Origin: Saururus chinensis
Taxonomy: Eukaryota > Streptophyta > Magnoliopsida > Piperales > Saururaceae
Assembly: GCA_035235625.1 (NCBI GenBank)
Contig: CP141146.1
Coordinates: forward strand, 39,229,709 to 39,293,708
DNA length: 64,000 nt
Direction: 5' to 3'
This document shows positions 1 through 13,357 of this stretch, one piece after another (the stretch's first letter is position 1; every line of letters starts with the position of its first letter). The notes beneath the pieces are model-generated. The model had not been told where the DNA came from and made no database searches. It saw only the letters and a program-made list of their open reading frames with translations. Both the position numbers and the translations under genes were made by a program.

Positions 1-218
1 GTCATCACTTACACATACTCAATCCACATACAAAGCTTACCAACAAACACACTAGCCATCACTAGCACATACTCAATCCACATACAAAGCTTACAAACAT
101 ACACACTAGCCATCACTAGCACATACTCAATCCACATATGAAGCTTACAAACATACACACTAGCCATCACTAGCACATACATACTTCAAACATACTTATA
201 GCTAACATGCATGTCATA
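1..218. repeat. 54-bp tandem repeat inside LTR
   Basis: About four imperfect copies of a unit of roughly 54-56 bp, recognisable by the string CACTAGCCATCACTAGCACA followed by a CTCAATCCACATA block and AAGCTTAC. It lies in the long LTR that fills the left edge of the window. A looser version of the same CATCACTAGC-rich sequence occurs in the related LTR at about 31545-31660, so the array is a local expansion of LTR sequence. Confidence 0.8.
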
Positions 219-550
219 TGCATTTCAACATGGCATAATATATCCTCTTACATCATGCAAATGGATCATAATCTAACACCCATAGCATTCAATCATATAG
301 TCCTAGCATGCTGCTACTCATTCAAAGCATGCTATCATGAAATTACGAGTTCAAAGCTCCCCTACCTCGTAATCATGACGTTTGATGGTGAGGACATGAC
401 AGTGGCGGCGTTGGCAGCAGAATTGGCGGCCAAAAGCATTGCCAAGTTGAGAGAACTACTATCCCGAGGGTTTAGGAAGCGCCGAAAATAATCACGGCCA
501 AATGGGGTGTCAAAAGTCAATGCGGCAAAATCCGTGACCAACGACGACAC

Positions 551-1915
551 TGATAAGTATGAAATCTATATCTATTTTATATATCTTTTTACCTTATTTG
601 TTGTATAAATTAGGTTAATTTAGAGTTAATTATGGTTTATTTAGATTAAGATAGATATTAGTATTTTAGTTTAATTATTAATGATTTTGTAGTTATTAGT
701 TGTTTAGACATGTATTTAAATCAAGATGGAATTTTAGTTACTTTCTACATGTCTAAAGTATGATATTTTATATTTTGTAGGAAAAGTGCGCTTATCGAAG
801 TACTTGGACGATGTTTGAAATGATTAAAAATAGTCTTGACATGCTTTAAAGTGATTTGGATAACTTTTTGGAGTTATAAACAAGTTGGAAATTAATATGG
901 ACATGAAGAAAAAGCTTAATGAACAGAATATGGACTGTCCAGGAAAACTGTCCAGATTGCAAAAACAGTGTATCCGTTCGAATGGGCATGTAGGGCGTTC
1001 GAACGGCATAACGTGCAGTTTCCTAGTTTGACCCAAATTTCAATCTTTTTCATATTGAACTTCTTCCTACGGAACTTATGCCTATAAAAAGACATATTTG
1101 GCTTAAAATTGGAGGATGCTAGTAGATTTTAGGAAGAGAAAAAGGAAGAAGAAGATGGAAGAGAACTCAAAACTTTCAATGGAGATTCAAGTGCTTTCTT
1201 CTACAATGGAAGGCTAGACTTTTCTTTTACTTAAGAGTTGATGAAGCTATAGATAAGTTTCAGTTTCTTTTCTTTTTAATTTAGATCTCAGTTGTGAATT
1301 ATGACAATTGTATGATATGGATTTCCTTTTTAATGGAAGAGCTTTTCATGTTTATTCAAATCTATGTTGATTTATTGTCTTGTAGATGATAGATTGATGT
1401 CGTTTTGATATTTTCATCGATTCTAATTTCTGTGATTTAGATGAGATGTTCATACAATAGTTTTAATGTTCAGATAATTAATGACTTGGATGAGTTATAC
1501 TAAGATTAGACGGGTCATGCCTATAGCTAGTTTAGTGTAGATGATTCGTGCTATTGTCGAAGATAGTTCATGTCATGGAATTTAATTAATGATTCTTTTT
1601 GAAGTAATTCTAGCTTGTAGTTGAGAATACTTGTTCATATTCACACTAGATTTAGATTAAAAGTTAAGGAATTGTTATGGTTCTATAGTGGATTCGATTT
1701 CCTAAGTAATTTCTATCATATTAATCTCTTATTTTAAACTAGTTGATTCCTTTCTTTTGCTTAATTTAAGTTTAAGTTTGTTTTAGTTTTTAATCAGCAA
1801 ATTCCTTTTTAGATTTAGTAATAATTCATCCGTCCCTGAGGTTCGACAACCCTTAAATACTTATCCTAGTACAATTACCTTGTACACTTGCAAAGGGTTT
1901 AATTATAAACGATCA
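551..1915 (+). mobile_element. Solo LTR, 1365 bp, nested in LTR copy A
   Basis: Starts TGATAAG and ends CGATCA, giving TG...CA termini with a 4-bp inverted TGAT/ATCA. Flanks are GACAC (546-550) and GGCAC (1916-1920), a 5-bp target duplication with one substitution. The relative at 32002-32006 carries GGCAC uninterrupted, that is, the empty site. The interior is AT-rich and has a TATA-like CCTATAAAAAG near 1081, as expected of an LTR promoter. No internal region, primer binding site or coding sequence is present, so it is a solo LTR left by recombination. Family not assigned. Confidence 0.87.
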
Positions 1916-3388
1916 GGCACATTAGGGTGGCCAGGAGAAAGATCAAGCCAACATAAGTGGCAGTGTGACCAGATGTTGAAAGTGTACTAACTGAAGGTCA
2001 GCCAACGACTGAGAAGTACTCGGCCGGCCGCACGACGTCGAAATCGGCCGCAGACAACACCGAATGGCGGCGATTTCGCGTCAACAAGGGCCCACATACG
2101 GGCGGAGAGCATGGGGCGATGCTCAAGGATAGAGGAGAGGTGGTGGAGGACTTTGATGTCAACTCTATTTGGTGGTAGAGCCATCCGATGGTCAGGCAGC
2201 ACGAATACAACACCTAAACCCAAAAACACACGCGTGGCCACATGCACACGTAGCCGAAGGGAGGAGGAGAGGGCTGGACTGTGTCGGCCCAAGGCTCAAA
2301 AGGGGCGGTAGGGCCATGCCCAAGGGCTGTGACTAACAAAGATGGCCTTTGATATTGTTGTGTCGAGGTAGGCCGTACGAAATCTTACCAGAGGCTGTTC
2401 GGTACCACAACATAAAATGGCCAAGAAGGGTCAACGGGCAAATATGCTAGTGAGCAGAACTAGCTAAGGTTGTGGGCCATAGGGAGGAAGACGGGTCATA
2501 GGAGATCAAACCAGGTCAGGTAGGACCATCTCTGGTCGTTACTTGGCCGAGGTGAAATCCACGGTGGCCGTTTGGCCACTGCTGGTGGCGTCAAAAGCCA
2601 AACATAGAGGGGCTGATATCATTCTGGAGCAGAGCGGGCCAGGAGCAACGGTCTCCCCTCACTACCACCAAGCCACAGCAAAGCCAAGGCAATTCCATAC
2701 CATCACTAGTCAACCACGGGGCTAATGAAAGCAAATCGGTGACTGATTGGTTGCAAGCGGCGAAAGACTTGCAAACATATTACAAAGGAGTAGTTTTTAC
2801 TATGTCATGAGAATGAGGCAGAGGCAGAGGCAGAGGAGGTGGGGTTGTGCTAGGGCTGACAAACCTGAGTTGGGACAGTGGCTCAACCGTTGCCAGTCCG
2901 GGGCGGAGTCAGACAAAGGTCCGTCGGCCTTGGCTCGCAGCCACCGGCTCTATTTCACCAAAACAAAGGACCTGTGGAACAGGGGAGGGTGGAAGCATCT
3001 GGCCGGAGGAGAAAGGGAGGGTGGAGGCGGAACTAGGTAGGGAGGGGTGGTCCACAACCTTCGCCTGACCAAGGAGGTTTGGACTGAGTCCGGCCAGGTC
3101 GTCCAACGGCAGCCGAAGCTGGCCAACAAGCTTGATCGAAAGGGGCGGAAAATAGGGGCAAAGGAGGAAAATGATTGGGGCGGTAGAGTGGAGGTCTCTG
3201 GGACCGGGAGGGGCGGTGGTCTGCAGTCGTCGGACTAGAGCGTAGCTCACCATGGCCGATCAACCCTTGCCGGCCCACGGCGGCCGTGACCTAAACTCAA
3301 AGCAGAGAGAGAGGGTCTAACTGGGGAGGAGGGCGGCACAACCGTGGGAGCCGGGATGGTGGCCCCCTGCCAGTGGCGGTTGCCCTGC

Positions 3389-3484
3389 GGCCCACTGGCA
3401 GTGGCTGCCCTACGGCCCACTGGCAGTGGCTGCCCTACGGCCCACTGGCAGCGACTGTCCTACGGCCCACAGGCAACGACTGGG
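3389..3484. repeat. 25-bp tandem repeat, about 4 copies
   Basis: Units begin at 3389, 3414, 3439 and 3464 with GGCCCACTGGCAG; the first two are nearly identical and the last two diverged. The homologous place in the other long LTR (about 33798) has a single GGCCCACCGGC block, so the expansion is specific to copy A. Confidence 0.85.
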
Positions 3485-3823
3485 CAAATGAAGCCGGAAG
3501 GGGGGGGGATGCACTGTCCAGAACAAACATGATTGGGCTTGGTCGAGCCCGATCCTTTTCTCCACATTTTTTTCTTGTTTTTTTCCACTTATATCCCCAT
3601 CACACGCTTACCTCCTGTTTACACGTTGTATGTCCAAAACTCACACTTAAAGTGCGCAACGAGGCCCGCGGCCTGCTACTAAGCCCCACACCTAACTCTA
3701 CAGGTATAAATACTGGGTAAATACACAAATATAAATACATCGAAGCATCACGTTTTCACGCCAAAATGACCTAAAAATAGCAGGAAAATTACAAAAAATC
3801 ATAGAAAAATCAGGGACATTACA

Positions 3824-5005
3824 ATGGTCCCCTTGGATGACTTCCAAGTTATCATTGGGATGGAATTCTTATAGAAAGTGAATATTGTCCCGATGCCACA
3901 TCTGGGTTCAGTCTACATGTTTGAAGCCACAAATCCTTGCATGGTGCTAGTTGTTCATAAGAGCAGGATTGATACTGCACATTTATCCGCCCTCCAAATA
4001 GACAACGGGTTGAAGAAAGGTGATCGAGCATACCTTGTGACTTTTCGTATGGAAAATCAACCACAGGGGGATCAACCCTTGCCGAAAGACGTCCAAGCTA
4101 TTTTGACTGACTATGCTGATGTTATGCCCAAAGTTTTACCAAAGTGTCTCCCTCCGTGGAGACCCATTGACCACCAAATAGAATTGGAGCCTGGTGCAAA
4201 ACCACCAGCTCGCGCTCCCTTCTAGATGCACCCCCTGAACTTGTTGAATTACGAAGACAACTTGATGAATTACTTGACGCAGGCTTCATCCGCTCCTCCA
4301 AAGTCCCCTTTGGAGCCCTGGTTTTATTTCAAAAAAAAACACGATGGCAGTTTGCGCCTTTGTATCAACTATCGAGCATTAAACAAACTGATAATGAATA
4401 ACAAATATCCCCTCCCGCTAATCACGGATCTTTTCGACCAACTTAGCAGTGCTCATTACTTCTCCGAATTGGATCTCCAGTAAGGTTACTACCAAGTGCG
4501 TATTGTCGATTGTGACGAAGCCAATACTACATGTGTTACTCACTATGGTGCGTTTGAGTTCTTGGTCATGCCTTTTGGTCTCACCAATGCACTGGCCACC
4601 TACATACTCATGAACAATATTTTGCATGGCTTTCTTGATCGCTTTGTTGTCGTCTACCTCGATGACATTGTGGTCTATAGCAATACACTTGCCAAACATA
4701 TTACTCACTTGCGAACCGTGTTTGAGGTCCCTCAACAAAACAAACTATATGTCAAGTTGGTGAAGTGCTCCATTGTACAACAGGAAATTCTCTTTTTGAG
4801 ACATCATATTGGTGGTGGACAGTTCAAATGGATCAAGACAAGGTTCGTGCAATTGATGATTGGTCGACCCCTACCAAAGTAAAACAATTGCGAGCTACAG
4901 ACTTGCTAAAGAAGGATCGCCCTTGGTGTTGGTCAGAACACAATCAAAAAGCCTATGCTGAATTAAAGGTTATGATCACACAAGACTCGATGCTTCGAAT
5001 CCCAG
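3824..5005 (+). pseudogene. Ty3/gypsy pol fragment: protease end, reverse transcriptase, start of RNase H
   Basis: Translation starts inside a retroviral-type protease (VPLDDFQVIIGMEFL, then a TAG). It continues through the linker and the reverse transcriptase: [12 protein letters not shown] at about 4360, [19 protein letters not shown], the FLVMPFGLTNA block at about 4560 and the catalytic YLDDIVVYS at about 4655. It reaches the start of RNase H (LLKKDRPWCWSEHNQKAY). In-frame stops (after FL and before MHPLN) and frame changes break it. A block normally present between TKVKQLR and TDLLKK in this family is missing (about 25-30 codons). Gag is absent upstream and the fragment is cut at 5006 by another LTR. 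It is a fossil with no coding capacity. Confidence 0.92.
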
Positions 5006-7747
5006 TGTAACAACCCGTTTTCTGGTTACACTTAACCCGAGGGAAGTTAAGGGTAATTTAGTAATTTTAGATAAATGTTATGGGGTTTCAAGGGATGAAC
5101 TCCCCATTTTCGGGTAGAGCTCAAAGTAATTAGTGTAATGACTTGAAGAATACATGAAACGGAGGTCGAGAGCTAAAGTTACGACCTCAAGAAGCTTGCC
5201 ACATGGGTGGGTCCCACTTAAAAGAGTGGGATAACCTACCCATGTATGGTTTTTTTAAGGGCTCATTGATATGAGTCTGTCGGTACTAAGAACACATGAT
5301 TCCGACTTCGGGGTAAGAAGTTATTGTGTATTGAAGTTTGGATATTATTAGATTAAAATAATATAGAAAAATATTATTTTAATCAGAAGAGGACGGAATA
5401 GCTGCTGCCAGTATCGCGTCAGCCATGCTACCCGGATCGAGTGCTATGTGGCGGGGGGCCTGCGTGATGCAAGGTGCGACCATGCACAGCATGCGGCCAG
5501 CGCGTCACATGTTGCACAGATGCGCGACTCGTGGCGTGCATGTATGGTGGGTGTTTCGTGCGCCCACGGTCTTTCCTCTATAAATTGGAAATCCTGTGCA
5601 ACTTTTAGGAGGGTTTTTTGGCTCGTTATGAGTCCGTTTTCTTCCATTCTTGAGGCATTCCTAGCTAATTTGAGGGTGATCTACATAATGACATTGTCCA
5701 CTCCTCGAGTTGGTGTCCCTAAATGAGGGAAATGACTCGGGGCAGGAGGAGGCTATGTTAGCCACCCTCTTGCCTTGAGAGAGTGAAATAGCCTAGAAAG
5801 GAGAGGAGACTCTGTCCTCCATCGAAGGGTCACGTAGTGTGAGAAATGTCCTGAGAAAGGGGACGTTATGTCTGTGGCTTACAAGCATAGAAAAACAAAA
5901 GAGTCTCCGGGAAAGGGGGGTTTTGTCCGCGGCCAACAAGCACGCTATGTGTTAAGCGTCACGGGGAAGCGGAAGGATCAGCTCAGGACAAGGGTAGGCT
6001 CCGTCCCCAACCTCATGCCTCGAAGAGGGAGAGAGGAGGCCCACAGAGAGAGGAGGCTCCATCCTCTGTCATTGGGCCGAATCAAAAGAGGTGGCTCGGA
6101 GTAGGGGAGGCTCTGTCCTCCATCAAAGGGCTATGAAGGGTGAGGAACATCCCTGAGTAGGGGAGGTTATATCCGCTGCCCACGGTTGCAGAAAACAAGA
6201 AGAGTCTATGGGAAAGGGGAGGGTTTTGTCCATCGTGTTCTGCGTATGTGATATCGGAATTAAAGAGAATTCCCATTGTGAACCCTCCATTCTTTATGAG
6301 TGATATCATATTTAATAAGTAATCTGATTGTGAACTTTATGATCCATTTCACATGTGTTATATCGGATTTAAGGACTTCGATTCTTGAACTTTATATTTT
6401 ATTTTGCATGTGTTGTATTAGATTCAAGGTGAATTATAATTGTGAGTTTTCTATTTTAGAAGTGTTCCATCAGATTTAATATGAACTCTAATTTTATGAC
6501 TTTCGATTTTGAATCTATAATGATTTTAAAAATTCTATCTTGCATGTGTTGCAAGGAATTCAATGGGAACATCAATTTTATGAATTTTGATTTTGAGTCA
6601 GAAATTTTTGTCCGAGTCTGCTAGATCGAGTTTGGATTCCGATTTAGAATTTAATTCACTCGGAAATGTTTGTTCTAAACATGTTACATGTTTTTCTAAA
6701 AATATTTTGAGTGACTTCAATTTTGAATGGTTCATATGATGAACTTCGATTTCGAATGATCTAAAGTTTGAAAATTTATTTCAAATTATTTCAAAAGATG
6801 GTGAGGCTACCTATGAGAAACCACCAAACAACCGCAGTAGGGGATGTGTAGTGGAATGCTCTAGTGTTTGTTTTGCCGATGAATTTCAAAGTCCGTATTT
6901 CAAAAGATTCACTTTAAATTAGAGCGAATCCGTTTGAAAGATAGGAAATTATTTTAAAAAGAGGTAGAACTCCTTCAGAGGAACCACCAAATGCCCCGTG
7001 GTATAGTACACGAGGTGTTAGTGGATCGCTCTAAGGATAGTTCTATTGGTGTTTCAAAATAAAATTTAATTTCAAAATGTCCCGATTTTGAAAGTTTGCT
7101 TTAAATTAAGGCGAAGTTATTTTGAAAGCCAGTGGCATTCCCAAAGAGGGACTGCCTAACATTTGTGGTATGGGACATAGAATGTGTGTAGACTGTTATA
7201 CAGTTGAGTCGGCTAGTAGTTTCATTATAAAAAGTAAAATTTCAAACCCTCTATGTTTAGAAAAGTGATTTGAAATGATAAAGTAATTTCAATGGCCTGT
7301 AAAATTACTAAGGAGAAACCATGAAACGCCCGTGTTATGGGACACGTGGTGTAGATGGGTATCTCTTAAGTAAATCTATTCGTATATTGAGATGGATTTT
7401 TAATTTCAAGTTTGGTTTGGTTTGGAATATGTTTTTGGGATATGCTGTGAATGTGAAAGGTCCATTTTAAGGTTGCTTTCAAGTTTGAGTGTCTGCTATG
7501 AATGTGATGGAATATGTTTTTTTTTATGCTCTAGAGGGAGCAAGGAGTTTTAAACTATTTCGCTCTAAAAGGATTTTTGTGTTTTGATGTATTTCGATCG
7601 AGCTGGATTTATGGCTCTATTTTATGAAAAAAATGATTTGGTGTGTATGATGATACGCGAGTGCTGGTGGTTATGTTTAGCCCCCTGGTTAGAGATATTC
7701 ATAATAATTAAATATACCAAATATTCCATTAAAACCCGAGTGTCACA
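5006..7747 (-). mobile_element. LTR (3' LTR) of a minus-strand Ty3/gypsy element
   Basis: Read on the minus strand the block starts TGTGACACTCGGGTTTTAAT at 7747 and ends CGGGTTGTTACA at 5006, a TG...CA unit of about 2742 bp. It is identified as a 3' LTR because the minus-strand sequence just before it (7748-7950) is a polypurine tract and the end of a pol protein. It sits directly against the truncated reverse transcriptase at 5005, so it inserted into that older element. The interior has degenerate duplications but no coding region. The 5' LTR and nearly all of the internal region are missing. Confidence 0.75.
5740..6240. repeat. Tandem duplication inside the LTR, period about 300 bp
   Basis: The block GAGGCTCTGTCCTCCATC..., then a GTGAGRAAYRTCC string, then GGGAAAGGGG...TTTTGTCC occurs at about 5806-5930 and again at about 6107-6232. 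The phrase AGGCTC(T/C)(G/A)TCC also recurs between them. It looks like an internal duplication of LTR sequence. Confidence 0.65.
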
Positions 7748-7950
7748 TCCTCCATCCCTCCTTAAAAAAATTATCCTCAAAATTTGGTTACTCATTAGTA
7801 AATAGGTGGGGATAGGCTTCCTTTAACTCAGCTTTATCTCCCAAAGTCATTTCCTCCCAAGCCTAACTTTTCCAAAGAACCTTTACCATGAATATTTCCT
7901 TATTTCTCAAAGTTCAAATCTTTCTATGAAAAATAGCAATCCATCAAAAA
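7748..7950 (-). pseudogene. End of Ty3/gypsy pol (chromodomain tail) plus polypurine tract
   Basis: On the minus strand the purine-rich string AAGGAGGGATGGAGGA lies immediately before the LTR start at 7747 and is the polypurine tract. Just upstream the translation reads VLWKS..., then EEMTLGDKAELKEAYPHLF, then NFEDNFF. This matches the tail of plant chromoviral pol proteins (pattern VLWRN...VEEATWE...MRKKYPHLF...FEDE). One or two stops interrupt it. The rest of the element does not follow, so it is a deleted remnant. Confidence 0.75.
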
Positions 7951-9550
<1,600 letters not shown>

Positions 9551-9681
9551 TTATTCGAATTCATGCTTATTTTGGTGAAAACATGTTTAAATCTGCATGG
9601 ATCCTAACATCCGGTGGTCCTTGTGGGACCGCTCAGCGGGACCGGCCCGCACCTATGCGAGCGCTCGTACGAGACTACGGT

Positions 9682-9791
9682 TGGGCCTCGCAGCAGAATG
9701 GCGCTTACAGTAATTATTCCTCGCACTAGTGTCGATTCTAGCGGCTGGAACCCTATAAAACACTCACTTGGCACGCAGCCTGCTAGGGTTT
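9682..9791 (+). promoter_or_regulatory. S3a core promoter: site II element, TATA box, telo-box
   Basis: TGGGCC at 9682-9687 matches the site II element, TATAAAA at 9754-9760 is the TATA box, and TAGGGTTT at 9784-9791 is the reverse complement of the telo-box AAACCCTA. Site II plus telo-box is the known signature of plant ribosomal protein gene promoters. Spacing puts transcription start at about 9785 and gives a leader of roughly 95 bases. I infer co-regulation with other cytosolic ribosomal protein genes in growing tissue. Confidence 0.8.
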
Positions 9792-9879
9792 CTCGCCGGA
9801 CGAGGGTTTTCTGCTGCTCCTCCATCTCGCCTAGCTTTGCTCAGTTCCCCGACCTTAGCGAGCTTCAAACCCTCCAGCC

Positions 9880-12242
9880 ATGGCCGTCGGGTTCGTGCGA
9901 CCTCTTTTCTTGATCTGATTCCTTCATCTCGTTTGAATCCCTTTCTTTTGGAGTTATTTTCTTATATTTTTCTCTCTCCATTTTTTGGTCCTTTTTAGGA
10001 AGAACAAGCGTATTTCGAAGGGCAAAAAGGGTGGAAAGAAGAAGACGTGAGTTTGATTCATTCGAATTCTCCAATCTGCATTCTCTACAAGTTCATTTAT
10101 TCGTAAAAGTTATTGTTTTTCTCCTTATAACTTTCAGGGTTGACCCATTCGCTAAGAAGGACTGGTATGACATCAAGGCCCCGTCGGTCTTCAATGTCCG
10201 AAATGTTGGAAAAACGCTTGTCACTCGTACGCAGGGTACCAAGGTCAGGCCTCTGCATTTTTTAAATTTTGCTCATAACTGTTCTGTATTGTATTCAAAG
10301 TGTAGTGTGTTTTCTTATGGTTAGGAATTAACTAGTTCGACCTGTTGAACTTAATGTTTGTGATAATGTGTTTGTTATATAATTCTATATAAAAAAGATC
10401 AATATGTTTGTTATGTGGTGCATGTTCGTCGACACCGAATTTGTATTTCCTTTTTAAGACGTGTGCATCGTTTTGTCAGATATATGAAAAGAGTGTTCTG
10501 TTGCTTATGGTGGCATGGTTTGAGATGCAATATTGCATTGATTCGGTCCTACTCAGTTATGGTGCCGCTGCAAGAAAAAAAAATTATTTTAAATTTATGA
10601 TGATCTATAGGCAGAGAAGAGATTGAGGTAATTTTGAAGCGGTTTATATATAGTGAGAAAGATTGGGGCCATCTAGATGAGCGGTTTTTTTTACCATACA
10701 TGGTGATTTGAAAATCTCTGGGCGTTATGTGCTATACTGTGATTGCTTACATAGATGTAGTCCCGTGATAGGCCTCCAAAAATATAGTTGTGGAGATTCA
10801 TAATTCTTATAATGTGTCTTTCTGTAGATGTTTGCACTATGTTTTGTGACTGCTATCTGCCTCTGCCAACTTGTTTAGATTGAATTTGACACTAACCCAA
10901 ATAAAGTCGAGGAATGTTTTATGACATCTGTTTTACCCGTGACTCAGTGATGTCAATCTAAGAGCCTTATCTGTATGCTTACATTTCGTAGGTTTCTTAG
11001 TATAAACAAGAGGCAGTTAATGAATTATGTTCTTCTGACAGATTGCCTCTGAAGGTCTCAAACACCGTGTGTTTGAGTGTTCTTTGGCTGACCTTCAAGG
11101 TGATGAGGATCAAGCTTACAGGAAAATCCGATTGAGAGCTGAGGATATTCAAGGAAGGAATGTCCTCACCAACTTTTGGGTAATTATGAGAATGCTCTCC
11201 ACTTCTTTCTTTACTTTGATAAGAGAAAAAAAGTTTAGCAGAGTTTTATTTACATTTATTTGCATTTCAGGGTATGGATTTTACAACCGACAAATTGAGA
11301 TCCTTGGTGAGGAAGTGGCAGACTTTAATCGAGGCTCATGTTGATGTAAAGACGACTGACAACTACACTTTGAGGATGTTTTGCATTGGATTCACCAGGA
11401 GAAGGCCTAACCAGGTTAAGCGTACCTGCTATGCACAATCTAGCCAGATTAGACAGGTGAAGATAATTGTTTTGGGGGTTTTATTCCATTATATTTTCTC
11501 ATAGACATCTCATTAAAGAAGAATGTGCATTGTGTTTGTTGCTTCCAGATTCGTAGGAAGATGAGGGAGATTATGGTTAATCAGGCTACTTCTTGTGATC
11601 TAAAGGAACTTGTCCAGAAGTTCATTCCTGAAATGATTGGGAAGGAGATTGAGAAGGCCACGTCCAGCATTTATCCTCTTCAGAATGTCTTCATACGAAA
11701 AGTTAAGATTTTGAAGGCACCTAAGTTTGATCTTGGAAAGCTGATGGAGGCAAGTCTGGCTATCTATGATGTTAAACTGTTCTCTGGTATCTTTGGAGCA
11801 TGTTTCTCTTAAGTCTAAGGGCGTCTGGCCTTCCGGCGGAGGGTTCTGGGTTCTTTCTTGGGTCAGTCGTATGGGTACTAATGGGCAAAATTACTAGGCA
11901 CTATAGCATGGGATAATAGTCATCAAATCGTTTTTCTAAAAGCTGTCTTTTGATCATAAGTAAAACCGCTCTTTGTAGCCCGTATTGGATTGCATAGATG
12001 GTATTTATAAGGCAATAATTTTATTGGGATGTTGCTTTGTGATCCTGTAAACAGACGGAGCTGTGTGTCTATAGGTTTTGCATTTTCCATTAAACTGCAC
12101 TTATTGAAAGAATTGTTTAAATTATTGACTGTTCTATCTTGTTCAGGTTCATGGAGATTACTCTGAGGATGTGGGAGTGAAGCTGGAAAGACCTGCTGAT
12201 GAAACAATGGTGGAGGGTGAAACTGAAGTTGTTGGGGCGTAG
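9880..12242 (+). CDS. RPS3A: 40S ribosomal protein S3a (eS1)
   Basis: Component of the small cytosolic ribosomal subunit (eS1 family, also called Cyc07 in plants). Seven coding exons: 9880-9890, 9999-10046, 10138-10243, 11042-11179, 11271-11456, 11549-11749 and 12147-12242. Joined length is 786 nt, or 261 aa plus stop, matching the usual plant length of about 262. The protein starts [19 protein letters not shown], a basic N-terminus typical of the family, followed by [30 protein letters not shown], the [13 protein letters not shown] block and a C-terminal [14 protein letters not shown] tail. Only four codons precede intron 1. Five introns are GT-AG; the sixth (11750-12146) starts GCAAGT and is a GC-AG intron. 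No stops or frameshifts occur, and the promoter has ribosomal-protein elements, so the gene appears functional. Confidence 0.97.
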
Positions 12243-13316
12243 GGATAATGAGTAGTCGTTTCCCTTATTTCCCTTTTTAAGTTTTTGTCTTCACAATTTC
12301 AATTTCTTGACAATGTCTGCGGATCTTTTGTTAGTGTGGAGAGCATTTCTAGCTCGTCACAGATTTTGAAGGGTCTTTTAGACTTGTTTATCGTTCCAAT
12401 TCCGTTGAGCTTATCATTCATTAGTGAATGTTTATTAATGATATCGACAATTTAATATGTGATCGTGAGTAAGCTTGAGCATGGCGTATCAGGGTGTTAT
12501 GGTGGTATGGGCATATAAACCTTGGTGGGGGGCGGTTGCTATGTCTGCATGCCAATTTGTTGTTGGTCCCATACGTGGCGATGAGGATTGGCGCTTGGGA
12601 TATGTACTCAAAAAGAGTGCCTTCCATGTTTGTCACGGGTACTCACAGCTGCCCAATAAGCCGTGACCCGGGGCACTCACGATGGGGTGGCTGTGAGTGC
12701 CGATCCTAATACCACTGGTACACTGTCATAAAAACTGGTAATTTTTTTGGTACAGTAAAAATGGGTAATTATTAATTGCGTTGTTGCTGTTGAATATTAT
12801 TTTTAACTTTTTTGAACGGTAATTGTCGCTGTTGTCTATTCTTAAAAGCGAGTTTGTGCTGTGAGAAGTCTAAAACAGCCACTCCGCTTTATGCTATACG
12901 GTGCAGGAATTCTTATTGGTTGGTGTGCTGAATGCCGTAACTTATTTAAACGAAGAGGATGATAGTCGTATACAAGGGTGTTAATGAGTTGAACCAAATT
13001 GAGAAGGGTGTTTCGATTCGATTTAACTTGAGTAAAGCAAAACATGAACATATTTGTGTCAAAGTTTGAGCATATCTTAGTTCATCTTGACTCTAATAAA
13101 ATTTGAAAGGTGTTTCAAGTTTGAGCATATTTTTGTTCAACTAGAGTCGAATAAAATTTGAAAGGTGTTTTGACTCGATTTAAATTGAATAAGGTTCAAT
13201 TTGAACATATTCGGGTCAAGTTCGAGCATATCTTAGTTCAACTTAGGCTTTAATAAAATTTGAATTTAGTTGAACTCCTACTCAACTTGAATTCAAATAA
13301 AATTTATTAACATTTT

Positions 13317-13357
<41 letters not shown>

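Larger units (their letters stand above)
1..3823. mobile_element. 3' portion of a very long LTR (Ty3/gypsy type), copy A
   Basis: This stretch is homologous to the right part of the complete LTR at 29375-34148. Shared blocks include the CATGCTGCTACTCATTCAAA segment (309 here, about 31770 there), the GC-rich core and the terminal AGAAAAATCAGG...TTACA (ends at 3823 here, 34148 there). The left end is outside the window. A different LTR is nested at 551-1915. The GC-rich part (2000-3540) gives many open frames on both strands, but none resembles a protein and none is conserved as a frame in the other copy, so I read them as chance. Sequence after 3823 is a protease domain rather than a primer binding site, so this LTR either inserted into an older element or was joined to it by rearrangement. 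Confidence 0.85.

Noticed and set aside
2000..3540. Many overlapping open frames on both strands in the GC-rich part of the long LTR
   Set aside because: Composition effect: stops are rare in GC-rich DNA, frames are not conserved in the homologous LTR at 32.0-33.9 kb, and nothing resembles a protein domain.
10598..10700. C-box-like ATGATGA in S3a intron 3 suggesting a C/D snoRNA
   Set aside because: No CTGA D box at a suitable distance and no terminal stem.
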